Source: Pseudonocardia nigra (lineage in GTDB: Bacteria > Actinomycetota > Actinomycetes > Mycobacteriales > Pseudonocardiaceae). From it: a stretch of DNA of 58,559 nucleotides. Numbering within the stretch: position 1 is the stretch's first letter; each line of letters opens with the position of its first letter. The DNA is taken from assembly GCF_019396355.1 (NCBI RefSeq), contig NZ_JAHKRK010000024.1:1-58559 (forward strand). The letters run 5' to 3'. The translations under genes and the position numbers were made by a program. Positions 35,531 through 43,742 of this stretch are shown piece by piece. The notes below the pieces were generated by a model, which did no database searches, was not told where the DNA came from, and saw nothing but the letters and a program-made list of their open reading frames with translations.

Positions 35531-35543
35531 TAGGGTGCCGCCG
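35531..35543 (+). promoter_or_regulatory. Leaderless -10 element of the OmpR-type operon
   Basis: TAGGGT at 35531-35536, seven bases, then GTG at 35544. It begins only ten bases after the phosphatase stop, so the OmpR/kinase/lipoprotein operon can be transcribed on its own. Confidence 0.5.
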
Positions 35544-36257
35544 GTGACGCACGTGCTGCTCGTGGAGGACGACACGCGCATCCGGCAGGCCCTCGGCCTC
35601 GCGCTGGGCGACGAGGGCTTCCGGGTGACCGGGGCGGCGTCGGGCGAGGAGGCGCTCGCCCAGCTGGAGCGGGCCCAGCTCGAGAACGCCGAGCCCGACG
35701 TCGTGCTGCTGGACCTGATGCTCCCCGGCATCGACGGGCTGCAGGTCTGCCGCACCCTCCGCGCGCAGGGCGACCTGCCGATCATCATCATCTCCGCCCG
35801 CTCGGACACCACGGACGTGATCGACGGGCTGGAGGCCGGCGCGGACGACTACGTCACCAAGCCACTGATCGCCGGTGAGCTGGCGGCCCGGATCCGCGCG
35901 CTGCTGCGGCGCAGACGCCCGGCCGAGCGACCCGAGCCCGATGCCGACGAGCTGCAGGCCGGGCCCGTGGTGATCCGGCCCGCCGAGGGCGTGGTCCGGC
36001 GCGACGGCGTGGACGTCCACCTCACCCGCACCGAGTTCCGGCTGCTCGCGGAGCTCGCCGCCGCGCGCGGCCGGATCGTCAGCCGCGAGGACCTGCTGGC
36101 CAGGGTGTGGGGCTACGACTACTTCGGCGACACCCGACTGCTCGACGTCCACGTGCGGCGGTTGCGACGCAAGATCGAGTCGAACCCGGACGAGCCGGAG
36201 CTGGTGCTCACCGTCCGCGGAGCGGGCTACAAGATCGGCCGGAGCCCGGACGCGTGA
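35544..36257 (+). CDS. OmpR/PhoB-family response regulator
   Basis: 237 residues. Receiver domain 1-120 with EDD near 8-10, phospho-acceptor Asp in VVLLDLMLPGIDG near 54, and Lys in DDYVTKPLIAGEL. The winged-helix DNA-binding domain spans about 140-235 (RTEFRLLAELAAARGRIVSREDLLARVWG, then the DVHVRRLRRKIE recognition helix and the VRGAGYKIG wing). It controls transcription when phosphorylated by the kinase whose GTG overlaps its stop (GTGA). A leaderless promoter precedes it. The target genes are unknown, but the operon ends with a secreted lipoprotein, suggesting an envelope signal. Confidence 0.93.
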   Translation: MTHVLLVEDDTRIRQALGLALGDEGFRVTGAASGEEALAQLERAQLENAEPDVVLLDLMLPGIDGLQVCRTLRAQGDLPIIIISARSDTTDVIDGLEAGADDYVTKPLIAGELAARIRALLRRRRPAERPEPDADELQAGPVVIRPAEGVVRRDGVDVHLTRTEFRLLAELAAARGRIVSREDLLARVWGYDYFGDTRLLDVHVRRLRRKIESNPDEPELVLTVRGAGYKIGRSPDA

Positions 36258-37618
36258 TCGGCAACCGGCTCACGCTGCGGTCCCGGGTCATGTTCGCGTT
36301 CGGCCTGGGCTCGCTCGCCGTGTCCGGGCTGCTCGCGCTGGTCACCTGGAACCTCGCCTCCGCCTACATGCTGGACCAGCGCGAGCTGTCCGCCGGCCGG
36401 CAGGCCACGGTCAACCTCCGGCTCGTGCAGGAGGCGCTGCGCGCGCAGACCACCGCCCTCGAGGAGCTGCTCAGCGGCCTCGCCACGAGCGCGGACAAGA
36501 CGATCGCGCTCAACGGCAGCGGCGGCTGGACGATCAGCGGGCGGCAGATCGACCCCGCCGTCCTGCCCGACCCGCTGCTGGCGCTGGCGGGCGACGGCAC
36601 GCCCGCCCGGCAGCGGGTCCGGGTGGACGGGGTGCCGGTCATCGCCGTCGCACTGCCCGCCGGCCCGCCCGGCACGATCTACGTCGAGCTGTTCGGCCTG
36701 ACCGACCTGGACCGCACCTTCCGGTTCCTCAGCAGCGTCCTCGTCACGGGGGTGCTGGTCAGCGGGCTGCTCGGGCTGGGGCTGGGCCGGTGGGCGGGCA
36801 GCAGGGCCCTGCGCCCGCTGGTCGAGCTGACCGACGCCGCGGGGCGGGTGGCGGGCGGCGACCTCACCGCGCGGCTGCCCGAGCGCGGCGACCCCGACCT
36901 CGCGCCGCTGGCGAGCACGTTCAACCGCACCGCCGCGGCGCTCGAACGGCGCGTCCGCCGCGACGCCCGGTTCGCCGGCGACGTCAGCCACGAGCTGCGC
37001 TCCCCGATCACCACGATGGTCAACGCCGTCGAGGTGCTGCGGCACCGGCGGGCGGAGCTGCCCGAGGCGGCCCGGCTCGCCGTGGACCTGCTCGAGGCCG
37101 ACGTACAGCGCTTCCGCCGGATGGTCGACGACCTGCTGGAGATCTCCCGCGACGACGCGGACGCCGACGAGCGCGAGCTCGAGGCCGTCGACCTCGGGGC
37201 GCTCGTGCGCAACGTCGCCGCCGCGCGGCGGGAGGGGTTGGACGTCGAGGTCGCGGTGCCACCGCCGCTCGTGCTGGCCGACCGCAGACGGCTGGACCGG
37301 CTCGTGGCCAACCTGCTCGACAACGGCGCCCGCCACGGCGGCGGGGTGTGCCGGCTGGCCGTCGGCCGCCGCGGCGGGTGCGTCCGGCTGGAGGTCGACG
37401 ACGCAGGCCCCGGGGTCCCACCCGAGCTGCGCGAGCAGGTGTTCGAGCGGTTCGCCCGCGGCCAGCTGGCGGGTGACCGCGGTGACGACACCGGCAGCGG
37501 CCTGGGGCTCGCCCTCGTGGCCCAGCACACCGCCCGGCACCACGGGTCCGTGTGGGTGGAAGAACGGCCCGGCGGGGGCGCCCGGTTCGTCGTCGAGCTG
37601 CCGGAGCTGGCGCCGTGA
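36254..37618 (+). CDS. Sensor histidine kinase (HAMP, HisKA, HATPase)
   Basis: 454 residues. Two membrane helices at about 12-36 and 153-177 enclose an extracytoplasmic sensor loop of about 115 residues; HAMP about 180-230; HisKA with phospho-acceptor His in GDVSHELRSPITT near 242; HATPase with NLLDNGARHG, DDAGPGVPPEL and GSGLGLALVAQH. It phosphorylates the cognate regulator at 35544 with which it is translationally coupled. Topology resembles MtrB/CutS-like actinobacterial kinases. The GTG start is fixed by the overlap with the previous stop. Confidence 0.92.
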   Translation: MIGNRLTLRSRVMFAFGLGSLAVSGLLALVTWNLASAYMLDQRELSAGRQATVNLRLVQEALRAQTTALEELLSGLATSADKTIALNGSGGWTISGRQIDPAVLPDPLLALAGDGTPARQRVRVDGVPVIAVALPAGPPGTIYVELFGLTDLDRTFRFLSSVLVTGVLVSGLLGLGLGRWAGSRALRPLVELTDAAGRVAGGDLTARLPERGDPDLAPLASTFNRTAAALERRVRRDARFAGDVSHELRSPITTMVNAVEVLRHRRAELPEAARLAVDLLEADVQRFRRMVDDLLEISRDDADADERELEAVDLGALVRNVAAARREGLDVEVAVPPPLVLADRRRLDRLVANLLDNGARHGGGVCRLAVGRRGGCVRLEVDDAGPGVPPELREQVFERFARGQLAGDRGDDTGSGLGLALVAQHTARHHGSVWVEERPGGGARFVVELPELAP

Positions 37619-37887
37619 GCAGCCCGGCCCGCGGCGCCGTCGCCGTCGCCGCCCTGCTCGGCGCGCTGCTGTGCGCCGGGTGCGGCGTCGGCACCGAGAG
37701 CTCCCCCGTCGAGCTGACCGCGCCGCCACCCGCGCCCGCCGCCACCCCGACGCTGACGGTCCGGCCCAGCCCGAGCCCCGCCTCCGCGCCGCCGACGTCC
37801 GGGGCGACGCCGGCACCGAGCCCGACGACCACCACGACCCCCACGACCCCGACGACCCCGACGACCCCGCCCGTCGCCGGGAGCTGA
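37615..37887 (+). CDS. Small putative lipoprotein with Pro/Thr-rich tail
   Basis: 90 residues from a GTG overlapping the kinase stop. Signal-peptide-like start VSSPARGAVAVAALLGALLCAGCGVGTESS with the possible lipid-modified Cys in CAGC (the -3 residue is Cys rather than Leu, so the lipobox is atypical). The rest is a Pro/Ser/Thr spacer, with PSPTTTTTPTTPTTPTTPPV at the end, typical of wall-spanning linkers. No folded domain, so it may tether or report the state of the envelope to the coupled kinase; that is inference from position only. Confidence 0.68.
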   Translation: MSSPARGAVAVAALLGALLCAGCGVGTESSPVELTAPPPAPAATPTLTVRPSPSPASAPPTSGATPAPSPTTTTTPTTPTTPTTPPVAGS

Positions 37888-37911
37888 CGAGGAGCTGACG
37901 ATCCCGGCGAC

Positions 37912-37929
37912 ACGCCCGGGGCCGGGCGT
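37912..37929 (+). terminator. Terminator after the OmpR/kinase/lipoprotein operon
   Basis: An 8-bp stem ACGCCCGG / CCGGGCGT with a GG loop, 25 bases after the lipoprotein stop. Confidence 0.6.
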
Positions 37930-38239
37930 CCGGGGCGGTACAACAGGTGCGGTGGCCGGCGGGGCGCGAGGCGGGTGACCGGGTGATGATCACCGCACCT
38001 GACCGCCCCGGAAACGGCGGCGGCTGGGGAGCCCGCCGACCGGAGTGCCGATGGGGGATGCGCCCCGCCCGGCGCATGCACGCCCGACGACGCGACCCGC
38101 CGGTTCACCGCCAATCGACGGCCGGGACGATCCGCGCGGAGCCCCGGGACCGAACACACCCCGGTGCCGGTACCCGTCGCGCCTTCCCGTGGCGCATCCT
38201 GGGAACCGGGATGCCGATCGACACCGCGAGGAGGAACCG
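37930..38239 (+). other. 310-base intergenic region with inverted repeats
   Basis: An 11-bp perfect inverted repeat, CAGGTGCGGTG at 37944-37954 and CACCGCACCTG at 37991-38001, encloses 36 bases, and a second near-perfect hairpin ATGCGCC...GGCGCAT lies about 38057-38076. An open frame 37947-38243 crosses the region and ends in CTGA overlapping the putative CTG start of the next gene, but its Arg-rich product looks non-coding. The region probably holds the promoter and leader of the SGNH gene. Confidence 0.4.
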
Positions 38240-39721
38240 CTGAACACCGGACGCCGTGCGACGTTGCTCAGGGAACTCCGCTCGTGGCCGACGCTGCTCC
38301 TCGTGCTGTTCTGCCTCGCTGTCGGGATCCCCGTCACCGTTGCGCTCACCCCGGACCAGGACCTCGTGGCGTTCGGCCAGCACATCGCGGTGGGCGCCCG
38401 GCCGCCGGACCTGTCCGTGGCCGGTCCCGCCCAGCTCGTGCAGGTTGGGAACACCGCGCTGGACGTGGACCGCATGCACGTCTACGGGCCGCTGCGACCC
38501 CAGGTGACCATGGGGCCCGTACAGCGCAACGCGCTGGCGGCCTCGGTGTTCGACACCGAGAACCGGGCCACGGCCACCGACGAGGCGGTCGCCGCCGTCA
38601 CCGGGGGCTTCGCCAACTGGTACGTGCTCGGCGGGCTCGGCCTGATCGCGTTCACCCTCGCCGCCGCCGCGGGGGCCGCGGGGATCCGCACGCTCGTGGT
38701 GCTGCGCAGGCAGAGCCGTGAGACCGGCGGGCACGCGCCCCTGTCGGAGATCTTCACCTACTGCGTGCGGGCGGCGCGGCGGATGACGGTGATCGCCGTG
38801 GTGGCCTCGGTGCTCGCCTGGGGCGCGTCGGGAGTCCTCGCGTACACGGGCGCGGTGCAGGGGCTGCGCGGCCTCGCGTCGCTGTCGCAGCTCGTCGGCG
38901 CCCACCACCTGAGCCCGGACCCGGTCGGTCCCCCCATCTCCGGCTACGACGGTGCGGTGATCGGCGACTCGCGCGCGGCCCGCCTCGGCGGCCCGCCGCT
39001 GCCGGACGGCACGCCCGACGACGTCGCGTGCGAGCGCAGCACCGACTCGCTCGCCGCCGAGATCGGCCACCTCATGCCGGCCAGGGTCCTCAACCTGGCC
39101 TGCCCGAGCGCCACGATCACGAGCGGGCTGCGCGGCCCCCAGGAACGCGGGGGCAGGCTGCTGCCGCCACAGGTCGGCGTGCTCAAGCAGGTGCAGGACC
39201 TGGACTTCGTCGTGGTGGCGATCGGCCCCAACGACGTCGGCTGGACCGACTTCCTGCAGTACTGCTACGGGGTCGCCGACTGCTCCGACCGCCTCACCCA
39301 GGGCGAGTTCGACTACCGGCTCGCGGCGTTCGACCGCGTCTACGGGGACCTGCTCGTCGACCTCAACGACCTCCCCGGGAGCCCGCAGATCATCGTCGTG
39401 ACCTCATACAGAGCCTTCCCGCCCGACGCCGACTGCCCCGACACCCGTGCGGAGGGCTTTCCCGGCCTCGACGCCACCAAGATCGAACTCCTGACCGAGC
39501 GCAACGAGCAGCTCAACGACGTGCTGCGCGCAGGCGCGCAGGCGTACGGGTTCGCCGTGGCCGAGCCGGAGCTGGCTTTGCTCTGCGAGCAGCCTGCGGA
39601 CGGGCTCGGCCCCGACCTGCAGGGCATGTCCGACCCGTTCCCGCTCCACCCCACCGGGATCGGCTCGCTGCGGATGGCGTCGTCGGTGGTGCGGCTGATC
39701 GAGCCGGCCCCGGCGCAGTGA
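38240..39721 (+). CDS. Membrane-anchored SGNH/GDSL-type hydrolase-like protein, apparent CTG start
   Basis: 493 residues. Three membrane segments (about 14-34, 132-152 and 180-202) precede an SGNH-like domain: GAVIGDSRAARLG (block I), VVAIGPNDVGW (block III) and FPLHPTGIGSL (block V His) near the C-terminus. It may be a serine esterase or acyl transferase acting outside the membrane. No ATG, GTG or TTG lies at useful distance: AGGAGG (38229-38234) is five bases before CTG 38240, which opens the frame NTGRRATLLREL. An in-frame TTG at 38264 is 30 bases from AGGAGG. The start is therefore tentative but notable. Confidence 0.75.
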   Translation: MNTGRRATLLRELRSWPTLLLVLFCLAVGIPVTVALTPDQDLVAFGQHIAVGARPPDLSVAGPAQLVQVGNTALDVDRMHVYGPLRPQVTMGPVQRNALAASVFDTENRATATDEAVAAVTGGFANWYVLGGLGLIAFTLAAAAGAAGIRTLVVLRRQSRETGGHAPLSEIFTYCVRAARRMTVIAVVASVLAWGASGVLAYTGAVQGLRGLASLSQLVGAHHLSPDPVGPPISGYDGAVIGDSRAARLGGPPLPDGTPDDVACERSTDSLAAEIGHLMPARVLNLACPSATITSGLRGPQERGGRLLPPQVGVLKQVQDLDFVVVAIGPNDVGWTDFLQYCYGVADCSDRLTQGEFDYRLAAFDRVYGDLLVDLNDLPGSPQIIVVTSYRAFPPDADCPDTRAEGFPGLDATKIELLTERNEQLNDVLRAGAQAYGFAVAEPELALLCEQPADGLGPDLQGMSDPFPLHPTGIGSLRMASSVVRLIEPAPAQ

Positions 39722-39730
39722 GCCCGCCGG

Positions 39731-40297
39731 TCACGCGACGACCCAGAGGTGCAGGCGGACCCGGTCGGGGTGTCGCTCCCCGGTGCCGACCAGGATCCGC
39801 TCGGTGAGCCACGCCCACCGCGGGCTCGGCGAGCTCAGCCGCGGCGTGCAGCGGAAGTAGATCCGCTCCGGGGGCACGGGCTCGCCGCGGACCAGCGCGG
39901 CGATGTCCTCCGCCGCGCCCGCCCGCAGCCCGGAGTTCGACACGTAGATGCGCTCGCCCTCGACGGTCTCGATCGCGTACTGGGCCTGCAGGTCGGTGAG
40001 CGTGTCGGACCGCAGCAGCTGGTAGTCGGCGCCGACGGGCAGGACCGTGCCGCGGAGCTGGGGGCCGGTGACGATGCCGCCCACGATGGGGATGATCCGC
40101 CGATGCCCCTCCGGGGTCCGGCCGATCTCCACCGGCGCGCCGACCTTCACCTCGACGGTGGCGAGGAACGTGAGCGTCGGAGCCTGCGGGGCCGGGACCC
40201 GTACCGGCCCGACCCGTGCGGGCGGGGCCTGGGCGGTCGGGGCCTGGGCGGTCGGGGCCTGGGCGGGCGGCTGCTCGTCGGACACGGCGAGCGACAT
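39731..40297 (-). CDS. DUF3237 domain protein
   Basis: 188 residues. The first 45 are an Ala/Pro/Gln-rich linker with APTAQAPTAQAP repeats; the rest is DUF3237: VEVKVGAPVEIGRTPEGHRRIIPIVGG, GTVLPVGADYQL, YAIETVEGERIYVSNSGLR and the end RVRLHLWVV. DUF3237 proteins form a small beta barrel, of unknown reaction, often in catabolic clusters. The ATG overlaps the stop of the LysR gene (TAATG), so both are made from one mRNA. Probably linked in function with the hydrolase and transporter across the divergent promoter. Confidence 0.88.
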   Translation of the reverse strand: MSLAVSDEQPPAQAPTAQAPTAQAPPARVGPVRVPAPQAPTLTFLATVEVKVGAPVEIGRTPEGHRRIIPIVGGIVTGPQLRGTVLPVGADYQLLRSDTLTDLQAQYAIETVEGERIYVSNSGLRAGAAEDIAALVRGEPVPPERIYFRCTPRLSSPSPRWAWLTERILVGTGERHPDRVRLHLWVVA

Positions 40298-41232
40298 TAC
40301 CAATCCGCGCCCGGATTCGGCTCCGCGTCGGGCTCGATGCCGGCCGTGTCGCGCTGGAAGCGGATCGCCTCGACGACCCGGCGGGGCGGGCGCGCACCGG
40401 GCGGGAGGACCGCCACGATCGCGTTCGTCGGCAGCTCGTCCGACACCGGGACGTAGGCCACGCGGCGACGGTCGAAGGTGATGTCGGTGGCAGGCCAGGA
40501 GTTCACGAAGGAATAGCCGAGCCCGCGGGCGACGAGCGAGCGGATTGTCTCCATGTTGGCGCTGCACCACCGCAGGCGGGGTTCGACGCCGCTCGCGCGC
40601 ATGATGGCGGTGATCCGTTCGATGGTGGGCGGCACGTCGAGCAGGATGGCCCACTCGTCGCGGACGTCGGCGAAGGAGACCGCCGCGCGTCCGGCCAGCG
40701 GGTGGTCCGCCGCCAGCATCAGCCGCGGCCGGACCGGGGCGATCTCGACCACGTCCATCCCCTCGTCCGCCTGCAGCGAGTAGACGAAGGCGACGTCCAG
40801 CCGTCCCTCGAGGACCTCCTGCTGCAGATCACCCGCGCTCCCCTCGCGGAACGCGACGTCCACGTCGGGGTACCGCGCGGCGAAGTGGGCCACGAGCCCG
40901 GGAACGATCCGGGGCGAGAGCGACGAGCTGCAGCCGACCCGCAGCGCGCCGCGCATCTCGTGGAAGCCGCCCGCCACCGCGCCCTCGATCTCGCCGATCT
41001 CGGTGAGGACGCGCCGCGCGCGGGCGGCCAGCTCGACACCCGCGGCGGTGGCGACGACCTTCTTGGCCCGGGTCCGGACCAGGAGGTCCACGCCGACGGC
41101 CCGCTCGAGCTGGGCGATCGCCATCGAGGCGGCGGCCTGGGAGATGTTCGACTCGCGCGCCGCGGCCGTGACGGAGCCGTGGTCCAGCACCGCGACGAAG
41201 TACTGCAGCTGCCGAAGGGTGAACTCCGCCAT
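40297..41232 (-). CDS. LysR-family transcriptional regulator
   Basis: 311 residues. The helix-turn-helix is MAEFTLRQLQYFVAVLDHGSVTAAARESNISQAAASMAIAQLE; the effector-binding domain follows (LRVGCSSSLSPRIVPGLVAHFAARYP). ATG 41232 sits five bases after AAGGAG; an extra GTG at 41235 is possible. LysR proteins usually control divergent neighbours: here the MBL-fold hydrolase and MHS transporter, plus its own DUF3237 partner. The inducer is probably the substrate of that cluster. An 11-base palindrome in the divergent region is a likely operator. Confidence 0.92.
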   Translation of the reverse strand: MAEFTLRQLQYFVAVLDHGSVTAAARESNISQAAASMAIAQLERAVGVDLLVRTRAKKVVATAAGVELAARARRVLTEIGEIEGAVAGGFHEMRGALRVGCSSSLSPRIVPGLVAHFAARYPDVDVAFREGSAGDLQQEVLEGRLDVAFVYSLQADEGMDVVEIAPVRPRLMLAADHPLAGRAAVSFADVRDEWAILLDVPPTIERITAIMRASGVEPRLRWCSANMETIRSLVARGLGYSFVNSWPATDITFDRRRVAYVPVSDELPTNAIVAVLPPGARPPRRVVEAIRFQRDTAGIEPDAEPNPGADW

Positions 41233-41252
41233 CACCTCTCCTTATCGTGGCC

Positions 41253-41280
41253 ATCAAATTGATTGACTATACAAATCATG
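41253..41280. promoter_or_regulatory. Divergent LysR operator/promoter region
   Basis: An unusually AT-rich stretch between the LysR and MBL genes contains the palindrome ATCAAATTGAT (41253-41263) and, on the minus strand, TATAGT (41271-41266), a good -10 for the LysR gene. TATACA (41268-41273) could serve the plus strand. The palindrome position between both promoters fits LysR autorepression and activation of the divergent genes. Confidence 0.6.
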
Positions 41281-41332
41281 TGACCCGCCGCACGATGGCT
41301 GCACGGACCACCGTTCGCTGCCGGGAGGCCTC

Positions 41333-42358
41333 ATGACCAGCCTGGATCCGCGTCCGCGCATCGTCACGCTCGGCACGGCGGGCGGGCCACGCTGGTGGCG
41401 GGCGCCCGGTGGCTGCGGCCGCACCGGCATCGCCACCGCCGTCGTCGTGGGCGAGTCGTTCTACCTCGTGGACTGCGGGCACGGGGTGGGCAGGCGGCTG
41501 AGCGAGGCCGGGCTGGAGCTGCGCAACCTGCGCGGAATCTTCCTCACCCACCTGCACTCCGACCACACCGTGGACCTGGCGAGCCTCGCGATCTTCGGCC
41601 TGTACGAGCTGCTGGACCGCACCGACGACCCGGTGCGGATCATCGGTCCGGGCAACCGCGGCATGCTCCCGCCGGTCTCGCCGCGCGCCACCGAGGCTCC
41701 GACGCCGGTGGCCCCGCACCTGCCGACGCCGGGCACGCGCGAGATGTTCGAGCAGCTCATGTTCGCCCACGCCACCGACCTCAACGACCGAGTGATCGAC
41801 AGCCTGCGCCCGTCCCCGTTCGACCTGTTCGTCGCCTCGGACATCGCGATCCCCGCGGATGCCGGCTACCACCCCAACGACGACCCGACGCCGCTCATGG
41901 ACCCGTTCCAGATCTACGCCGACGACCTGGTGGAGGTGTCGGCTGTCCTGGTCGAGCACCCGCCCGTCGCCCCCGCCTTCGGGTTCCGCTTCGAGACGGC
42001 GGGCGGATCGGTGACGTTCTCCGGCGACACCACCTACACCCCGAACATGATCACGCTCGCCGAGGGCACCGACCTGTTGTTGCACGAGGCCATCGACTTC
42101 GACTGGGTGGAGTCGGTCTACCGCGGCCGTAGGGACGAGGGGTCGCGCGCCGCCCGGGACCACCACCACAAGTCGCACACGAGCGTCCGGGACGCCGCGA
42201 AGGTGGCCACCGAGGCGGGCGCGAAACAGCTGGCGCTGCACCACCTCGTGCCTGGGACCGCCGATGCCGCCGTCTGGCGGCAGGCCACCGACCACTACGA
42301 CGGGGTCTTCCACCTTCCGGACGACTTCGACGTGATCCCGCTGCGCGCGCACCGCTAG
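41333..42358 (+). CDS. MBL-fold metallohydrolase (ribonuclease Z/arylsulfatase-like)
   Basis: 341 residues with the metallo-beta-lactamase zinc motif THLHSDHTVDL (about 69-79), a GDTTYTPN block with the bridging Asp (about 231-238) and a C-terminal ALHHLVPG His near 303. GCGRTG and LVDCGHG near the N-terminus also fit the RNase Z/ElaC fold. The substrate is probably a small ester or lactone, not tRNA, because of its place in a LysR-controlled catabolic-type cluster with an MHS transporter. Its ATG follows a GGGAGG site. Confidence 0.88.
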   Translation: MTSLDPRPRIVTLGTAGGPRWWRAPGGCGRTGIATAVVVGESFYLVDCGHGVGRRLSEAGLELRNLRGIFLTHLHSDHTVDLASLAIFGLYELLDRTDDPVRIIGPGNRGMLPPVSPRATEAPTPVAPHLPTPGTREMFEQLMFAHATDLNDRVIDSLRPSPFDLFVASDIAIPADAGYHPNDDPTPLMDPFQIYADDLVEVSAVLVEHPPVAPAFGFRFETAGGSVTFSGDTTYTPNMITLAEGTDLLLHEAIDFDWVESVYRGRRDEGSRAARDHHHKSHTSVRDAAKVATEAGAKQLALHHLVPGTADAAVWRQATDHYDGVFHLPDDFDVIPLRAHR

Positions 42359-42391
42359 CCGAGCTTCCGCCGCCCATCCACAGGAGGAGCC

Positions 42392-43726
42392 GTGCCCGAG
42401 TCACCGTCGACCGTCACGCAGTCCACACCGCAGGAACCCGCCGGGAACCAGTCCCTCAACACCGGGGACATGCGCCGCATCCTGGCCTCGAGCTTCATCG
42501 GCAGCGCGATCGAGTACTACGACTTCATCCTCTACGCCACCGCGGCCAGCATCGTCTTCAGCACCGTCTTCTTCGCCGGCCTCGGCTCCGGGGTCGGGCT
42601 GTTCGCCTCGTTCGCCACCCTGGCCGCGGGTTACCTCGCCCGACCACTCGGCGGCATCGTCTTCGGACACTTCGGCGACCGGATCGGCCGCAAGAAGATG
42701 CTGGTCGTGTCCATGCTCATGATGGGCGCCGCCACCACGCTGATCGGTCTGCTGCCCACCACCGCGCAGATCGGCGTCGTCGCCCCTATCGCGCTCGTCC
42801 TGCTCCGCGTGGTCCAGGGCGTGGCCGTCGGCGGGGAATGGGGCGGGGCAGCGCTCATGGCACTGGAGTCGGCGCCCCAGCGCAGGCGTGGGCTGGCCGC
42901 GTCCTTCGCCAACGCAGGCGGCCCGGCGGGCGCCGTACTGGCGACCCTCGTGGTCTCGCTGGTCTCGGCCCTGACCGGTGAGGACTTCCTCGTCTGGGGC
43001 TGGCGCATCCCGTTCCTGCTCAGCGTGGTGCTCATCGCCGTGGGCATGGTCATCCGGCTGAAGGTCGCGGAGACCCCGATGTTCCAGAAGCTGCAGGACG
43101 CGGGTGAACGGAAGCGGATGCCGCTGGTGGACGTGCTGCGCACGCACCCGCGCGCGGTGGTGATCGCCCTCGTCGCCACGATGAGCTTCTACTGCTGCCA
43201 GGCCATCATCACCGTCTGGGGCGTCTCGCTCGCCGTCGCCAACGAGGTCGACCGCGAGGGCGTGCTGAACTGGAAGGCCGTCGGCGCGATCCTCACCCTG
43301 ATCATCTGCTTCTGGACCGCCCGGCTGAGCGACCGGATCGGACGGCGGACGGTCCTCACCGCCGCCGGGATCACCGGCGTCGTGCTCGCCTACCCGCTGC
43401 TGATGCTGCTCGGCAACGGCACGCTGTGGGGCTTCGCGATCGCCGTGGTCGTCGGTAACGGCCTCGTCCAGGGCGCCCTCTTCGGCCCCATCGGCGCCTA
43501 CATCGCCGAGCAGTTCCCCACCCGCATGCGCTACACGGGGGCGTCGCTGTCCTACCAGGGCGCATCCCTGCTCGGCGCCGGTTTCACGCCGATGATCGTC
43601 ACCGGGCTGGTGATCGCCGCGGACGGAGCGCTCTGGCTGGTGGGCGCCTTCTGGATGGCCGTGCTGCTCGCGGGCATCGTCGCCGTCCGCGCCACGCCGG
43701 AGGGCACGAAGCTCGAGCTGGGCTGA
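42392..43726 (+). CDS. MHS-type major facilitator transporter
   Basis: 444 residues with twelve membrane segments. Family landmarks: SSFIGSAIEYYDFILYATAA in TM1, ARPLGGIVFGHFGDRIGRKKMLV between TM2 and TM3, GVAVGGEWGGAALM in TM4 and the second-half repeat DRIGRRTVL. The MHS group (ProP, ShiA, KgtP) imports osmolytes, shikimate, or other organic acids with protons. The GTG has GGAGGAG eight bases upstream and lies 33 bases after the hydrolase stop, so they form one operon. It probably imports what the MBL protein or DUF3237 protein processes. Confidence 0.92.
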   Translation: MPESPSTVTQSTPQEPAGNQSLNTGDMRRILASSFIGSAIEYYDFILYATAASIVFSTVFFAGLGSGVGLFASFATLAAGYLARPLGGIVFGHFGDRIGRKKMLVVSMLMMGAATTLIGLLPTTAQIGVVAPIALVLLRVVQGVAVGGEWGGAALMALESAPQRRRGLAASFANAGGPAGAVLATLVVSLVSALTGEDFLVWGWRIPFLLSVVLIAVGMVIRLKVAETPMFQKLQDAGERKRMPLVDVLRTHPRAVVIALVATMSFYCCQAIITVWGVSLAVANEVDREGVLNWKAVGAILTLIICFWTARLSDRIGRRTVLTAAGITGVVLAYPLLMLLGNGTLWGFAIAVVVGNGLVQGALFGPIGAYIAEQFPTRMRYTGASLSYQGASLLGAGFTPMIVTGLVIAADGALWLVGAFWMAVLLAGIVAVRATPEGTKLELG

Positions 43727-43742
43727 GGCGGGGCGGCCGCGG

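Noticed and set aside
37947..38243. 98-residue frame before the SGNH gene
   Set aside because: Arg/Pro-rich without homology or a ribosome-binding site; only its CTGA overlap is suggestive.
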